Positions 1 to 5,350 of a DNA stretch of 5,350 bases are shown piece after piece. Position numbers and translations under genes: made by a program. Source of the DNA: Thermoprotei archaeon (GTDB taxonomy: Archaea; Thermoproteota; Thermoprotei; Thermofilales; B20-G17); NCBI GenBank assembly GCA_003649515.1, contig QMSC01000102.1, positions 1 through 5,350 of the forward strand, written 5' to 3'. The notes under the pieces were generated by a model. It was not told the DNA's origin, did not search any database, and saw only the letters and a program-made list of their open reading frames with translations. Each line of letters opens with the position of its first letter. Positions within the stretch are counted from its first letter, which is position 1.

Positions 1-233
1 CGCAATAGCTTTATGGCGGGCTCAAATCCACTCTTTGTTAGGAGTAATACCGTTTCAACGTCTACTGATCCTGTGGCGACATTGTATGCTTTCATCAGTA
101 AAAGGGTCTTTATAGCTACACCTCTATCCCTATTGCTCAGACCATATCCCAGCGAAGCGAATAATCTTCCGAGACAGTTGCTACAAAGGGGGTACTTCGA
201 TAAAATTCGTTTAGCTAGGTCTAATTCATCCAA
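1..233 (-). CDS. pus10: tRNA pseudouridine synthase Pus10, N-terminal part (runs off the window)
   Basis: Minus-strand frame that stays open from 233 to the window edge (77 codons, no stop), so only the N-terminus is present. Archaeal Pus10 isomerises U54 and U55 of the tRNA T-loop to pseudouridine. The translation contains KYPLCSNCLGRLFASLGYGL followed by SNRDRGVAIKTLLL. This matches the conserved start of archaeal Pus10: a first CxxC zinc-binding pair (here C17 and C20), an LGRxFA-LG motif, then a helix with RG-AIK. The second Cys pair, the THUMP region and the catalytic domain would lie outside the window. An in-frame stop at 252-254 limits the start; TTG at 231-233 is the only good start, with GGAGG ten bases upstream. 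An ATG at 227-229 is out of frame and meets a stop after two codons. The gene overlaps the end of the TrmY-like gene by 8 bases, implying coupled translation. Identity is recognised from motifs, not a search. Confidence 0.88.
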   Translation of the reverse strand, partial: MDELDLAKRILSKYPLCSNCLGRLFASLGYGLSNRDRGVAIKTLLLMKAYNVATGSVDVETVLLLTKSGFEPAIKLL

Positions 234-783
234 GTTTCTGCAGCCTCCAGTCTATGAGGAACTGCACGACAGCCACTATTTGATCTATGGTAAACTTAGC
301 TAGCGGAATTTTTAGAGGTTTGAATATCGCTTCTCTTAAACTTTTTTGTACTATGCTGCAATCTACATCCATAGGTATAAAAACGTTTATTGATTCTGCC
401 GCGAGATCTATCTTTAGCGGATCTTCACCAGTATTCGCCACCCAGTACTTAGCACCATGACACTCCTTAACAAGATCATTAAAGCCTCTTTTCAGCACAA
501 TAACGCCTGTATGAGGGGATGATTTGTGACGTGAGGACCTGATCGCCCTAAAGGTTTTTCTCAGCACACCCCCTAACGAGCTTTCGTCGGGATATATTCT
601 CCTCAAGCTCGCACCCCTGAAAATCATGGAGTACTCTTCATTCATTAAGTGAAAGATTAAACAAGTGTCCCGCCTAATGTCATGCGATATAAGCAGTCCT
701 CCCACTATGGTTCTTGCAACAAGAGATTCGTTCAATATTAGCTTCTCTAAATTAGTTACTAGGATGACTATATTGCGTCTCAC
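226..783 (-). CDS. trmY: TrmY-family (DUF358, SPOUT) tRNA pseudouridine-54 N1-methyltransferase, divergent
   Basis: 185 residues, somewhat shorter than typical TrmY (about 195-205). The family transfers a methyl group from SAM to N1 of pseudouridine 54 in the archaeal tRNA T-loop. Visible family marks: N-terminal strand MRRNIVILV; ISHDIRRDTCLIFHL (residues 32-46), close to the LSHDIRRD signature; SLRRIYPDESS (59-69), matching the 'SEL..-PDER' region; VIVLKRGFNDLVKE (94-107), matching the 'PGIYV-R-GF--L' segment; GEDP (119-122); and a C-terminal SPOUT-like helix ending IDWRL. Unlike known members, the LPGSxGR segment before the first helix is missing or unrecognisable, and the GDHIG SAM-loop is replaced by IPMDVD (136-141). 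The start is GTG at 781-783, two bases after the srp54 stop, with GGAG seven bases upstream. It is followed by pus10, which makes its presumed substrate. Family is fairly sure; retained methyltransferase activity is less sure. Confidence 0.8.
   Translation of the reverse strand: MRRNIVILVTNLEKLILNESLVARTIVGGLLISHDIRRDTCLIFHLMNEEYSMIFRGASLRRIYPDESSLGGVLRKTFRAIRSSRHKSSPHTGVIVLKRGFNDLVKECHGAKYWVANTGEDPLKIDLAAESINVFIPMDVDCSIVQKSLREAIFKPLKIPLAKFTIDQIVAVVQFLIDWRLQKLG
244..248 (-). promoter_or_regulatory. Ribosome-binding site for pus10
   Basis: GGAGG on the minus strand, lying inside the Trp-Arg codons near the end of the TrmY-like gene, ten bases before the TTG at 233. It supports this non-ATG start, the only usable one after the in-frame stop at 252-254. 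Confidence 0.55.
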
Positions 784-785
784 GT

Positions 786-2111
786 CTACACTCCAAAGAA
801 AGACTGCATATATTTAAATCGTCTTTTAGAGACCCTTTTCAACTGCTTTTTTATTAGATTGTATGTTGTAAGCAGATCTTTAATATCCTTAGTAGTCACT
901 CCCGCTCCTTTAGCTATTCTCCTTATGCGGGACCTATCTATGATACTTGGACTTAACAGCTCCTCCTCGGTCATGGAGTCTAATGCAGCCATCCACTTCT
1001 TAATTTTAGTCTCTGTTAACTGTAGTTCGGCGCTACTCACCTTAAATGCTAGCCCGCCCGGCAATAGCTCCAGGATCTTACTTAAAGGCCCCATCTTTCG
1101 CATAGCTCTTAACTGTTCTTTAAAGTCCAGCAACGTAAATTTACCGCTAAGTATCCTTTCAATTCTATCCTTCTCCAGCGCTTTGTAAGCCCTAATTTTA
1201 TCGACAAGCGCACGTAAATCCCCCATTCCTAAAAGCCTATTAACAAAGGCTGTAGGTTCAAAGACTTCTATTTCCTCTACCTTCTCACCTACTCCTATGA
1301 ACTTGATCTTCGCGCCCGTTGCGACTATCGCAGCAAGTGCACCGCCTCCCTTAGCTGCACCATCAAGCTTAGTAAGGAAGATAGAGCCTATGGGCGTAGC
1401 CTTATGGAAGTGTAGCGCTTGAACTCCAGCTTGTTTACCCATCGTAGCATCGATTACAAGCATAACTTCATCTGGCGTTATGGCTTTAGCGAGAGCCTTC
1501 ATCTCATTTATTAGTGCCGCTTCTTCCTTATGCCTTCCCGCAGTATCTACAATTATCATATCGAATTTTCCTTTAGTAAAGTATTCAATGCCCTCCTTGA
1601 CTACCTTCACGGGATCCTTTTGGGGATCTCCATATACGGGAACTCCGTAAGGTTCGGCTAATTGTTTTAATTGAACTAACGCACCTGGACGGAAATTATC
1701 TGCACATATGAGCGCCGTCTTCAACCCTTGATTCTTAAAGAAGTACGCTAACTTCGCAGCACTAGTGGTTTTACCCGAACCCTGTATTCCAACGAGCATT
1801 ACTACATAAGGCTTTTTAGTTACGCGTATTTCGGGGCTTTTCTCCCCTCCCAGGAGCTTCAATAGCTCCTCGTAGACGACTTTAAGCGCAATATCACGAC
1901 GTGTAAATCCAAGAGGGACTTCCTCCTCGAAAACTCGCTTTTCAATATTTTCAGAAAGCTTCACCACAAGCTCTACACTGACATCCGCCATAAGAAGTGC
2001 TCTCTGAATATCTCTGATGACCTCCTTGATCACTTTCCTATCGATGAAGGCTACTCTTCCAAGCTTCGAGACCGCCTTAGCAAGAGACTCCCCCAGCCTA
2101 CGTAAGGTCAT
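786..2111 (-). CDS. srp54: Signal recognition particle 54 kDa protein, SRP54 (Ffh) GTPase
   Basis: Complete at 441 residues, the normal size for archaeal SRP54. It binds 7S RNA and signal sequences of nascent chains and, by mutual GTP hydrolysis with the receptor FtsY, hands ribosomes to the Sec translocon. Domains in order: N helical bundle (about 1-95, with the ALLMADVS motif at 38-45); G domain (about 100-295) with G1 GIQGSGKTT (108-116), G2 DNFRPGA (138-144), G3 DTAGR (189-193), G4 TKLD (247-250) and G5 GVGEK (273-277); then GMGDL (295-299) leading to the Met-rich M domain with FTLLDFKEQL, MRKMGPLSKILELLPGG and the RNA-binding stretch DRSRIRRIAKGAG (392-404). The tail is basic (KKQLKRVSKRRFK). 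All motifs are intact. An in-frame stop two codons upstream makes ATG at 2109-2111 the first start, with GGTG six bases before it. It sits 25 bases after the KaiC-like gene and 2 before the TrmY-like gene. Confidence 0.98.
   Translation of the reverse strand: MTLRRLGESLAKAVSKLGRVAFIDRKVIKEVIRDIQRALLMADVSVELVVKLSENIEKRVFEEEVPLGFTRRDIALKVVYEELLKLLGGEKSPEIRVTKKPYVVMLVGIQGSGKTTSAAKLAYFFKNQGLKTALICADNFRPGALVQLKQLAEPYGVPVYGDPQKDPVKVVKEGIEYFTKGKFDMIIVDTAGRHKEEAALINEMKALAKAITPDEVMLVIDATMGKQAGVQALHFHKATPIGSIFLTKLDGAAKGGGALAAIVATGAKIKFIGVGEKVEEIEVFEPTAFVNRLLGMGDLRALVDKIRAYKALEKDRIERILSGKFTLLDFKEQLRAMRKMGPLSKILELLPGGLAFKVSSAELQLTETKIKKWMAALDSMTEEELLSPSIIDRSRIRRIAKGAGVTTKDIKDLLTTYNLIKKQLKRVSKRRFKYMQSFFGV
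789..794 (-). promoter_or_regulatory. Ribosome-binding site for the TrmY-like gene
   Basis: GGAGTG on the minus strand, inside the last codons of srp54 and up to its stop. Counting from GGAG, seven bases separate it from the GTG at 783. It supports the GTG start and translational coupling to srp54. Confidence 0.55.
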
Positions 2112-2117
2112 TCCTTA

Positions 2118-2121
2118 CACC
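2118..2121 (-). promoter_or_regulatory. Ribosome-binding site for srp54
   Basis: GGTG on the minus strand, six bases before the ATG at 2111, the usual archaeal form complementary to the 16S rRNA 3' end. An in-frame TAA lies between it and the start, so no longer N-terminus is possible. Confidence 0.55.
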
Positions 2122-2136
2122 TAATTGCTGTTATAA

Positions 2137-3153
2137 TTAATCAAAGCCCATTTCGGACTCTTTCTTCAAAATCTCAGATAAAGGCCCCCTAATAATTACA
2201 CCACGCCCTGCAACTATATCAAATACGTATTTAGCGGGCTTAACAGGCGCCCATCTGGCCTTCCGTATATACATTACCCTGTAGATTTTACCATTTATTT
2301 CCTCTAGCCCTAAGACTATTATCCCCGTGGCAAGAAATTCTTCAACTCCGAATCTACTAAGCCTACTGCTTCCAGTAGGTATCTCGCTAGTCATAATAGT
2401 TGTTACATCACCCAGTTTTTCAAGTTCAAAAACCATTTCTCTTAAAAACTCCCTAGCATATAGAACGTCCTCTTCCGATCCTCCGTACATTAGCGGAGCT
2501 ATCGGGTCTATTACTAGCCTCTTAGCATTAATCTTCTCGATATATTTTATAATGTTCCCGATTACTATTCTGGGATCGATTCTTCTATCCTTTTCCTTTA
2601 AATAGAGTCTTCTAAAGTGCGTTCTCATGTCTAGAAATAAGAGCTTACGCCTTTCAATAAGCTCTTTGACATCCCATCCAAAGAGGGTTAGTCCTTTAAC
2701 TACGTGTGCAGCCGGCTCATCTATAGCTAGATAGATGCCGCTTTCATTAAACTTTAAGACACCGTTTATGAGAAATTGGAGAGAAAATATAGTTTTACCA
2801 CAACCAGTCTCACCAGCTATGAGATAAGTTTTTCCTCTCAGAAAACCGCCTCTGAGTATATGATCATCAAGTAAGGGTATGCCCGTAGGTGTAAGGTCTA
2901 GCCTAGGGCTTATAGTTATTGAGGGTGTATACTGTGCCACCGACCTTTCAGTAGTCGGAACGGCTACGGGAGAAGGATTTGAAGCTAAACTTTGCGATGA
3001 AGAGGAAGCCGGGGAGAAAAATTTTCCACCGCAAGGGGGACTTAGCGGAGAGTATATAGTTTTTCTTAATCTACCGCAAGACCCCATGCCAGGGTATGGA
3101 GTATCAGGTACATAATATATGCATTTTTTACAGGAAATCTCGCTCATATACAT
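2137..3153 (-). CDS. KaiC/RadA-type RecA-fold ATPase with N-terminal four-cysteine module
   Basis: About 338 residues from ATG at 3151-3153. A TTG one codon earlier is possible (numbering here counts from that TTG). Residues 9-42 hold C9-x2-C12-x14-C27-x14-C42, ending PCGGKFF, probably a small metal-binding module. A Ser/Pro/Thr-rich, probably disordered linker follows (about 46-82). The rest is one KaiC-like domain: LTPTGIPLLDDHILRGGFLRGKTYLIAGETGCGKT (88-122) with Walker A at 115-122; IYLAIDEPAAHVVKGLTLFGWD (141-162), where D146-E147 occupy the place of the KaiC catalytic Glu pair; Walker B LVIDPIAPL (214-222); TSEIPTG (256-262); and VMYIRKARWAPVKPAKYVFDI (294-314), like the KaiC C-terminal 'K-RG' strand. 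Single-domain archaeal KaiC homologues are ATPases of mostly unknown role; circadian function should not be assumed. The gene follows the PIN-ATPase by 17 bases. Precise function is not known. Confidence 0.87.
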   Translation of the reverse strand: MYMSEISCKKCIYYVPDTPYPGMGSCGRLRKTIYSPLSPPCGGKFFSPASSSSQSLASNPSPVAVPTTERSVAQYTPSITISPRLDLTPTGIPLLDDHILRGGFLRGKTYLIAGETGCGKTIFSLQFLINGVLKFNESGIYLAIDEPAAHVVKGLTLFGWDVKELIERRKLLFLDMRTHFRRLYLKEKDRRIDPRIVIGNIIKYIEKINAKRLVIDPIAPLMYGGSEEDVLYAREFLREMVFELEKLGDVTTIMTSEIPTGSSRLSRFGVEEFLATGIIVLGLEEINGKIYRVMYIRKARWAPVKPAKYVFDIVAGRGVIIRGPLSEILKKESEMGFD

Positions 3154-3160
3154 CAACTTA

Positions 3161-3165
3161 ACCCC
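3161..3165 (-). promoter_or_regulatory. Ribosome-binding site for the KaiC-like gene
   Basis: GGGGT on the minus strand, seven bases before the ATG at 3153, in the short gap after the PIN-ATPase stop. The spacing favours ATG 3153 over the adjacent TTG at 3156 or the ATG at 3147. Confidence 0.4.
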
Positions 3166-3170
3166 AGATT

Positions 3171-4763
3171 TTAGGTTCGGGGCCTAACCTCGATCTCCAC
3201 TCCCAGTCTCTTAGCTATCCTTTTTAGCTTCTTGAATATTTTAGCTGAAAGTGAATTTAAGTATTCTGGTCCCACAAAGACTGTTATTTCACCGTTGCTA
3301 TTGGCGACTATTTCATATCCGCTTGCGGGAATGTACTTACTCATTGTCCTGTCTATGAGGTTGCGGGCTCGAATTTCCCTTCCACTCACCTCACGTTTTA
3401 TGGGTACAACGAATGTTCTCTCGCCGAAAACGTAGATCTCGTATTCTGGTTCGCTAGTTAGGAAGTTCCTGACTACTACTACAGGTCGCGATAACTCCAC
3501 TTCCTTTAATCCATGAGGTATTTTAACAACCGTCTCGAGTTCGTACACTTTTTCGACTCTACCGTTTTTAATGAAAATTACTGTGTCTACGATAGAAGGT
3601 ATCATACCGAGCTCTACCCTGCCTATGAGCCTTTGTATAGCGTCTATTGGACTAGTAGCATGTACTACACCAACCATTCCTACACCAGCCAATCTCAGAT
3701 CAGCATATATCTCAAAATCCCTAGTATCGCGCATTTCATCGAAAAAGGTGTAATCAGGCCTGCTTAATAGGAGTATATCATGTATCTCCTCCGATGTAGA
3801 ATAACTCTTTGAGTACTGAGTTATCTCGTCGGGTAATTGCATATCACGCGGCGACTCTATCGTTTTCACTATCTTTCCTTTTCTGTGATAGTACTCGGCA
3901 AGAGCTTGTGCAAAAGTAGTCTTACCCATGCCCGGAGCCCCTGCAATTAGTATTCCCTCAGCACGCTTTTCAAGCCTCTCAATAAGCTTTCTAGGCAGGT
4001 TATAGTCTTCAAGCCTTAGTTTTACAAGAGGCCTCACTATAGTCATTTCAAGCCCGTCGGAGAAAGGAGGGCGTACTATAATTATTCTAAAATGTTTCAG
4101 TTGAACTATTGTTGATCCAGGCCTTTCTACTTCAATAAAGCCTTCCTTTCCGCCTTTGGCGGCCTCAAGAATCTCTCGTTCTATCCTCTCTAGCTCTTCT
4201 CGTGTCATGGGCTTATCTCCTATAGGTTCAAGGAACCACCTTTCAGGCGTTCCCTTCTTAGCGAAGGGTACTACTCCTTCCTTAAGATGTATGGACATCA
4301 CATCCTTATCGAAGAACTTCTCGAACGTTAACTTGATTTTATCCTCTCGTATGAAAAGAACCTTCGCTCCAAGAGACTTAGCCGCTAGAAATTGAAGCTT
4401 ATCACACGTTATTAAGGTCGCATTCCACTCAAGAGCAAGTTCACGGAGCATTTCATCTACTTCCTCTAAGGAGAGAGGCTCGAAATATCTATAGCCGCTT
4501 GGTAGATCTTTAGAAACCTCTATTGTTAGGCCGTTCACCTTGCCGGACTCTATGAACCCTCTGATAACGTTCAATTCCTTTAGTCCCACTAATCCTAGTG
4601 GGTTATTATGCCGCTTCATTAGCCGCTCAAATGCTCTAATGAGTATACTGTGTACTACGATCTTGCCTCTTATCTTCCCCTTCTCTATCTCACTCCTCAG
4701 CAGTCCTCTCGTGATTGCTGAGGAATCTGGTAGATACAGTTCCTCTAACCCTACTATACCCAT
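3171..4763 (-). CDS. PINA-type PIN domain-ATPase with C-terminal KH-like domain
   Basis: 530 residues, complete. An N-terminal PIN nuclease-like domain (about 8-140) begins LYLPDSSAI (D13) and has a GLVGLKEL segment (58-64), a conserved-position acidic residue in LSLEEVDEML (D103) and LITCDKLQFLAAKSLGAKVLFI (D121). A linker of about 80 residues leads to a VirB11/PilT-type ATPase domain (about 220-415): Walker A GAPGMGKTT (275-283), Walker B TFFDEMRD (339-346) and VVHATSPIDAIQRLIGRVELG (367-386). The C-terminus (about 483-527) has the strand-helix-strand pattern of a KH domain but no GXXG loop. Characterised archaeal relatives (PINA of Sulfolobus) are hexameric ATPases reported to promote Holliday junction branch migration, so a DNA repair/recombination role is the best guess; RNA processing is an alternative because of the PIN and KH parts. 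ATG 4761-4763 is the first start after an in-frame stop 12 bases upstream. It is the first gene of the operon. Confidence 0.9.
   Translation of the reverse strand: MGIVGLEELYLPDSSAITRGLLRSEIEKGKIRGKIVVHSILIRAFERLMKRHNNPLGLVGLKELNVIRGFIESGKVNGLTIEVSKDLPSGYRYFEPLSLEEVDEMLRELALEWNATLITCDKLQFLAAKSLGAKVLFIREDKIKLTFEKFFDKDVMSIHLKEGVVPFAKKGTPERWFLEPIGDKPMTREELERIEREILEAAKGGKEGFIEVERPGSTIVQLKHFRIIIVRPPFSDGLEMTIVRPLVKLRLEDYNLPRKLIERLEKRAEGILIAGAPGMGKTTFAQALAEYYHRKGKIVKTIESPRDMQLPDEITQYSKSYSTSEEIHDILLLSRPDYTFFDEMRDTRDFEIYADLRLAGVGMVGVVHATSPIDAIQRLIGRVELGMIPSIVDTVIFIKNGRVEKVYELETVVKIPHGLKEVELSRPVVVVRNFLTSEPEYEIYVFGERTFVVPIKREVSGREIRARNLIDRTMSKYIPASGYEIVANSNGEITVFVGPEYLNSLSAKIFKKLKRIAKRLGVEIEVRPRT
4694..4724. 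repeat. 9-bp perfect inverted repeat near the 5' end of the PIN-ATPase gene
   Basis: TCCTCAGCA at 4694-4702 and TGCTGAGGA at 4716-4724 are perfect reverse complements separated by 13 bases. In the operon transcript they could form a hairpin starting about 40 bases after the start codon of the PIN-ATPase. They also encode ordinary residues of that protein (around SSA and LLR), and a repeat of this size could arise by chance in a window this long. Confidence 0.35.
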
Positions 4764-4810
4764 GTTCGCCCATTCCTACTCTCCGAATTAACACTTGCCA
4801 TTAATATTTC

Positions 4811-4817
4811 TTTTTAA
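4811..4817 (-). promoter_or_regulatory. Candidate archaeal TATA box for the PIN-ATPase/srp54 operon
   Basis: On the minus strand it reads GCTTAAAAAG. Its centre near 4814 predicts transcription starting about 26 bases downstream, around 4788, which leaves a leader of roughly 25 bases before the ATG at 4763. A purine-rich BRE upstream of the box is not clear. The same site read on the plus strand is TTTTTAA and lies 27 bases before an ATG at 4841, so it could in principle act in both directions. Confidence 0.45.
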
Positions 4818-4840
4818 GCGTGTGATAGTCAGATGAGTAA

Positions 4841-4972
4841 ATGCGAGTAAGCATTAAATTATATAATAATGATATTTTCCCCATATTTTTTGAATGTATC
4901 TCTAGAAGAGCCGATACGAGCCCACTTATACTAAATGCACATGCTAGTAATGGCGAGACTATTGAGAATTAG
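4841..4972 (+). CDS. Possible small ORF (43 codons) upstream of and overlapping the plus-strand gene
   Basis: ATG at 4841 opens a frame that ends at TAG 4970-4972. The peptide begins MRVSIKLYNNDIFPIFFECI and ends SNGETIEN; I recognise no family. A TATA-like TTTTTAA (4811-4817) is centred 27 bases upstream, the spacing expected for a leaderless archaeal transcript. It overlaps the first 38 bases of the next reading frame in a different frame (+1 relative). Against it: it is short, AT-rich, has no ribosome-binding site, and an open frame of this length is not improbable by chance. It could be a real leader or small protein, an upstream regulatory ORF, or noise. Confidence 0.2.
   Translation: MRVSIKLYNNDIFPIFFECISRRADTSPLILNAHASNGETIEN
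4859..4866 (+). promoter_or_regulatory. Candidate TATA box for the plus-strand gene
   Basis: TTATATAA within an AT-rich run. Transcription would begin near 4888, about 47 bases before the ATG at 4935. A weaker candidate, TTATA at 4926-4930, lies 22 bases before the ATG at 4950 and would give a leaderless message. These and the small ORF at 4841 are competing readings of the same stretch. Confidence 0.3.
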
Positions 4973-5348
4973 TCACTTTAACGATGATATCCCCTACAGA
5001 GACTATGAAAAGCTTAGATTAACCGTTATCAGCATCCTAGTAGACTTGATTAGAAGAAGCCGTGGTACTTGCATAACCTTTACAGGGAAAAAGATAGCTA
5101 TACTTGCAGGCTTATCTCCGCAACCAGTTCTGTTAACTGTAGTAAAAAGCATTTTGGAAGAGCTTCGAAGGGAAAGATTAATCTCCCGTTACTCACGTAG
5201 TAGCCACGGAATAAAGTACATAATTACTCGTGATAGCCCGTTATGGCAGGTAGTTAAAAGCGGAGATTTTGAGAAATACACATGCCTATTTAATGAGACA
5301 CTCTGTGTAATAATAAGTGATCTCGTGAAAAAGAGAAGCGAATCTTAA
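4935..5348 (+). CDS. Uncharacterised basic protein, possible winged-helix DNA-binding domain
   Basis: 137 residues, transcribed divergently from the operon. I do not recognise the family. The predicted pattern is a helix (about 26-42, LRLTVISILVDLIRR), then TGKKIAILAGL (50-60) and VLLTVVKSILEELRRERLISRY (65-86), which look like the second and third helices of a helix-turn-helix, then SSHGIKYIITRD (89-100) as a beta wing, and a C-terminal helix. This fits a small winged-helix protein, possibly a transcription regulator, but no diagnostic motif proves it. It has three cysteines (46, 115, 123) and no signal peptide or membrane span. An in-frame TAA immediately precedes the ATG at 4935; in-frame ATGs at 4941 and 4950 are alternatives, and MARLLRISHF from 4950 is a plausible true N-terminus. 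No ribosome-binding site is visible at any of them, suggesting a leaderless message. The stop is complete just inside the window. Confidence 0.72.
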   Translation: MHMLVMARLLRISHFNDDIPYRDYEKLRLTVISILVDLIRRSRGTCITFTGKKIAILAGLSPQPVLLTVVKSILEELRRERLISRYSRSSHGIKYIITRDSPLWQVVKSGDFEKYTCLFNETLCVIISDLVKKRSES

Positions 5349-5350
5349 CC

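Larger units (their letters stand above)
4764..4934. other. Divergent intergenic region between the operon and the plus-strand gene
   Basis: 171 bases, clearly richer in A and T than the flanking genes. It must hold the start signals of the minus-strand operon and of the plus-strand gene. I see TATA-like sites at 4811-4817 and 4859-4866, and a possible small reading frame beginning at 4841. No tRNA-like cloverleaf, tandem repeat or long palindrome is apparent. Confidence 0.7.

Noticed and set aside
227..229. ATGA stop-start overlap at the end of the TrmY-like gene as the start of the next gene
   Set aside because: The ATG is followed by AAT and then TAG, so it cannot start pus10; the TTG at 231-233 is in the right frame.
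13..303. 96-codon plus-strand open frame at the left end
   Set aside because: It lies opposite the Pus10 start and the end of the TrmY-like gene, both with family motifs on the minus strand; its translation shows no domain.
2127..2140. AT-rich TTATAAT-like sequence before srp54 as a separate promoter
   Set aside because: It overlaps the KaiC-like stop codon in a 25-base gap, its spacing to the start is short, and a GGTG ribosome-binding site argues for a leadered internal operon gene.
2879..3115. 78-codon plus-strand open frame
   Set aside because: Antisense to the Cys-rich head and linker of the KaiC-like protein; its length is explained by the composition of that linker.
2137..3153. Circadian clock KaiC or RadA recombinase
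   Set aside because: There is only one RecA-type domain, KaiC needs two plus KaiA/KaiB, and RadA-specific helix-hairpin-helix sequence is absent; only KaiC-like family membership is supported.
4585..4602. CCCACTA/TAGTGGG hairpin with a 4-base loop as a terminator or regulatory element
   Set aside because: It is inside the PIN-ATPase coding region, encodes the conserved GLVGLKEL surroundings, and has no T-run after it.

Overview
The window looks like chromosomal DNA from a hyperthermophilic or thermophilic archaeon, most likely in the Thermoproteota (crenarchaeal) group. The evidence is an archaeal-type SRP54, a PIN-ATPase-KH protein of the PINA family, a KaiC/RadA-type single-domain ATPase with a Cys-rich head, an archaeal TrmY-family methyltransferase, the N-terminus of archaeal Pus10, and GGTG/GGAGG ribosome-binding sites. 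GC content is moderate by eye. I see no mobile element, CRISPR array, rRNA or tRNA.

Layout: positions 1-4763 hold one tightly packed minus-strand gene string, in transcription order: PIN-ATPase (4763-3171), KaiC-like ATPase (3153-2137), SRP54 (2111-786), TrmY-like methyltransferase (783-226, GTG start) and the N-terminal 77 codons of Pus10 (233 to beyond position 1, TTG start). Gaps are 17, 25 and 2 bases, then an 8-base overlap, so this is probably one operon. About 170 bases (4764-4934) separate it from a divergent plus-strand gene (4935-5348) for a 137-residue basic protein with a possible winged-helix fold. That spacer carries a TATA-like box facing the operon and AT-rich candidate promoter and small-ORF sequence facing the other way.

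How the genes fit together: the best-supported functional link is at the left end. Pus10 makes pseudouridine 54 (and 55) in archaeal tRNA, and TrmY methylates pseudouridine 54 to N1-methylpseudouridine, so two consecutive steps of T-loop modification are translationally coupled. SRP54 is the GTPase that delivers nascent membrane and secreted proteins to the translocon. The PIN-ATPase and KaiC-like protein are two different NTP-driven motors at the head of the operon; why they are with SRP54 is not shown by the sequence.

Points worth a second look: the TrmY-family protein lacks recognisable versions of several SAM-site signatures while keeping the SHDIRRD and PDES core; the KH-like tail of the PIN-ATPase lacks a GXXG loop; the KaiC-like protein has a four-cysteine N-terminal module on a Ser/Pro/Thr-rich linker; and a 43-codon reading frame starts 27 bases from the shared TATA-like site. 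I did not find convincing evidence of a wholly new system.
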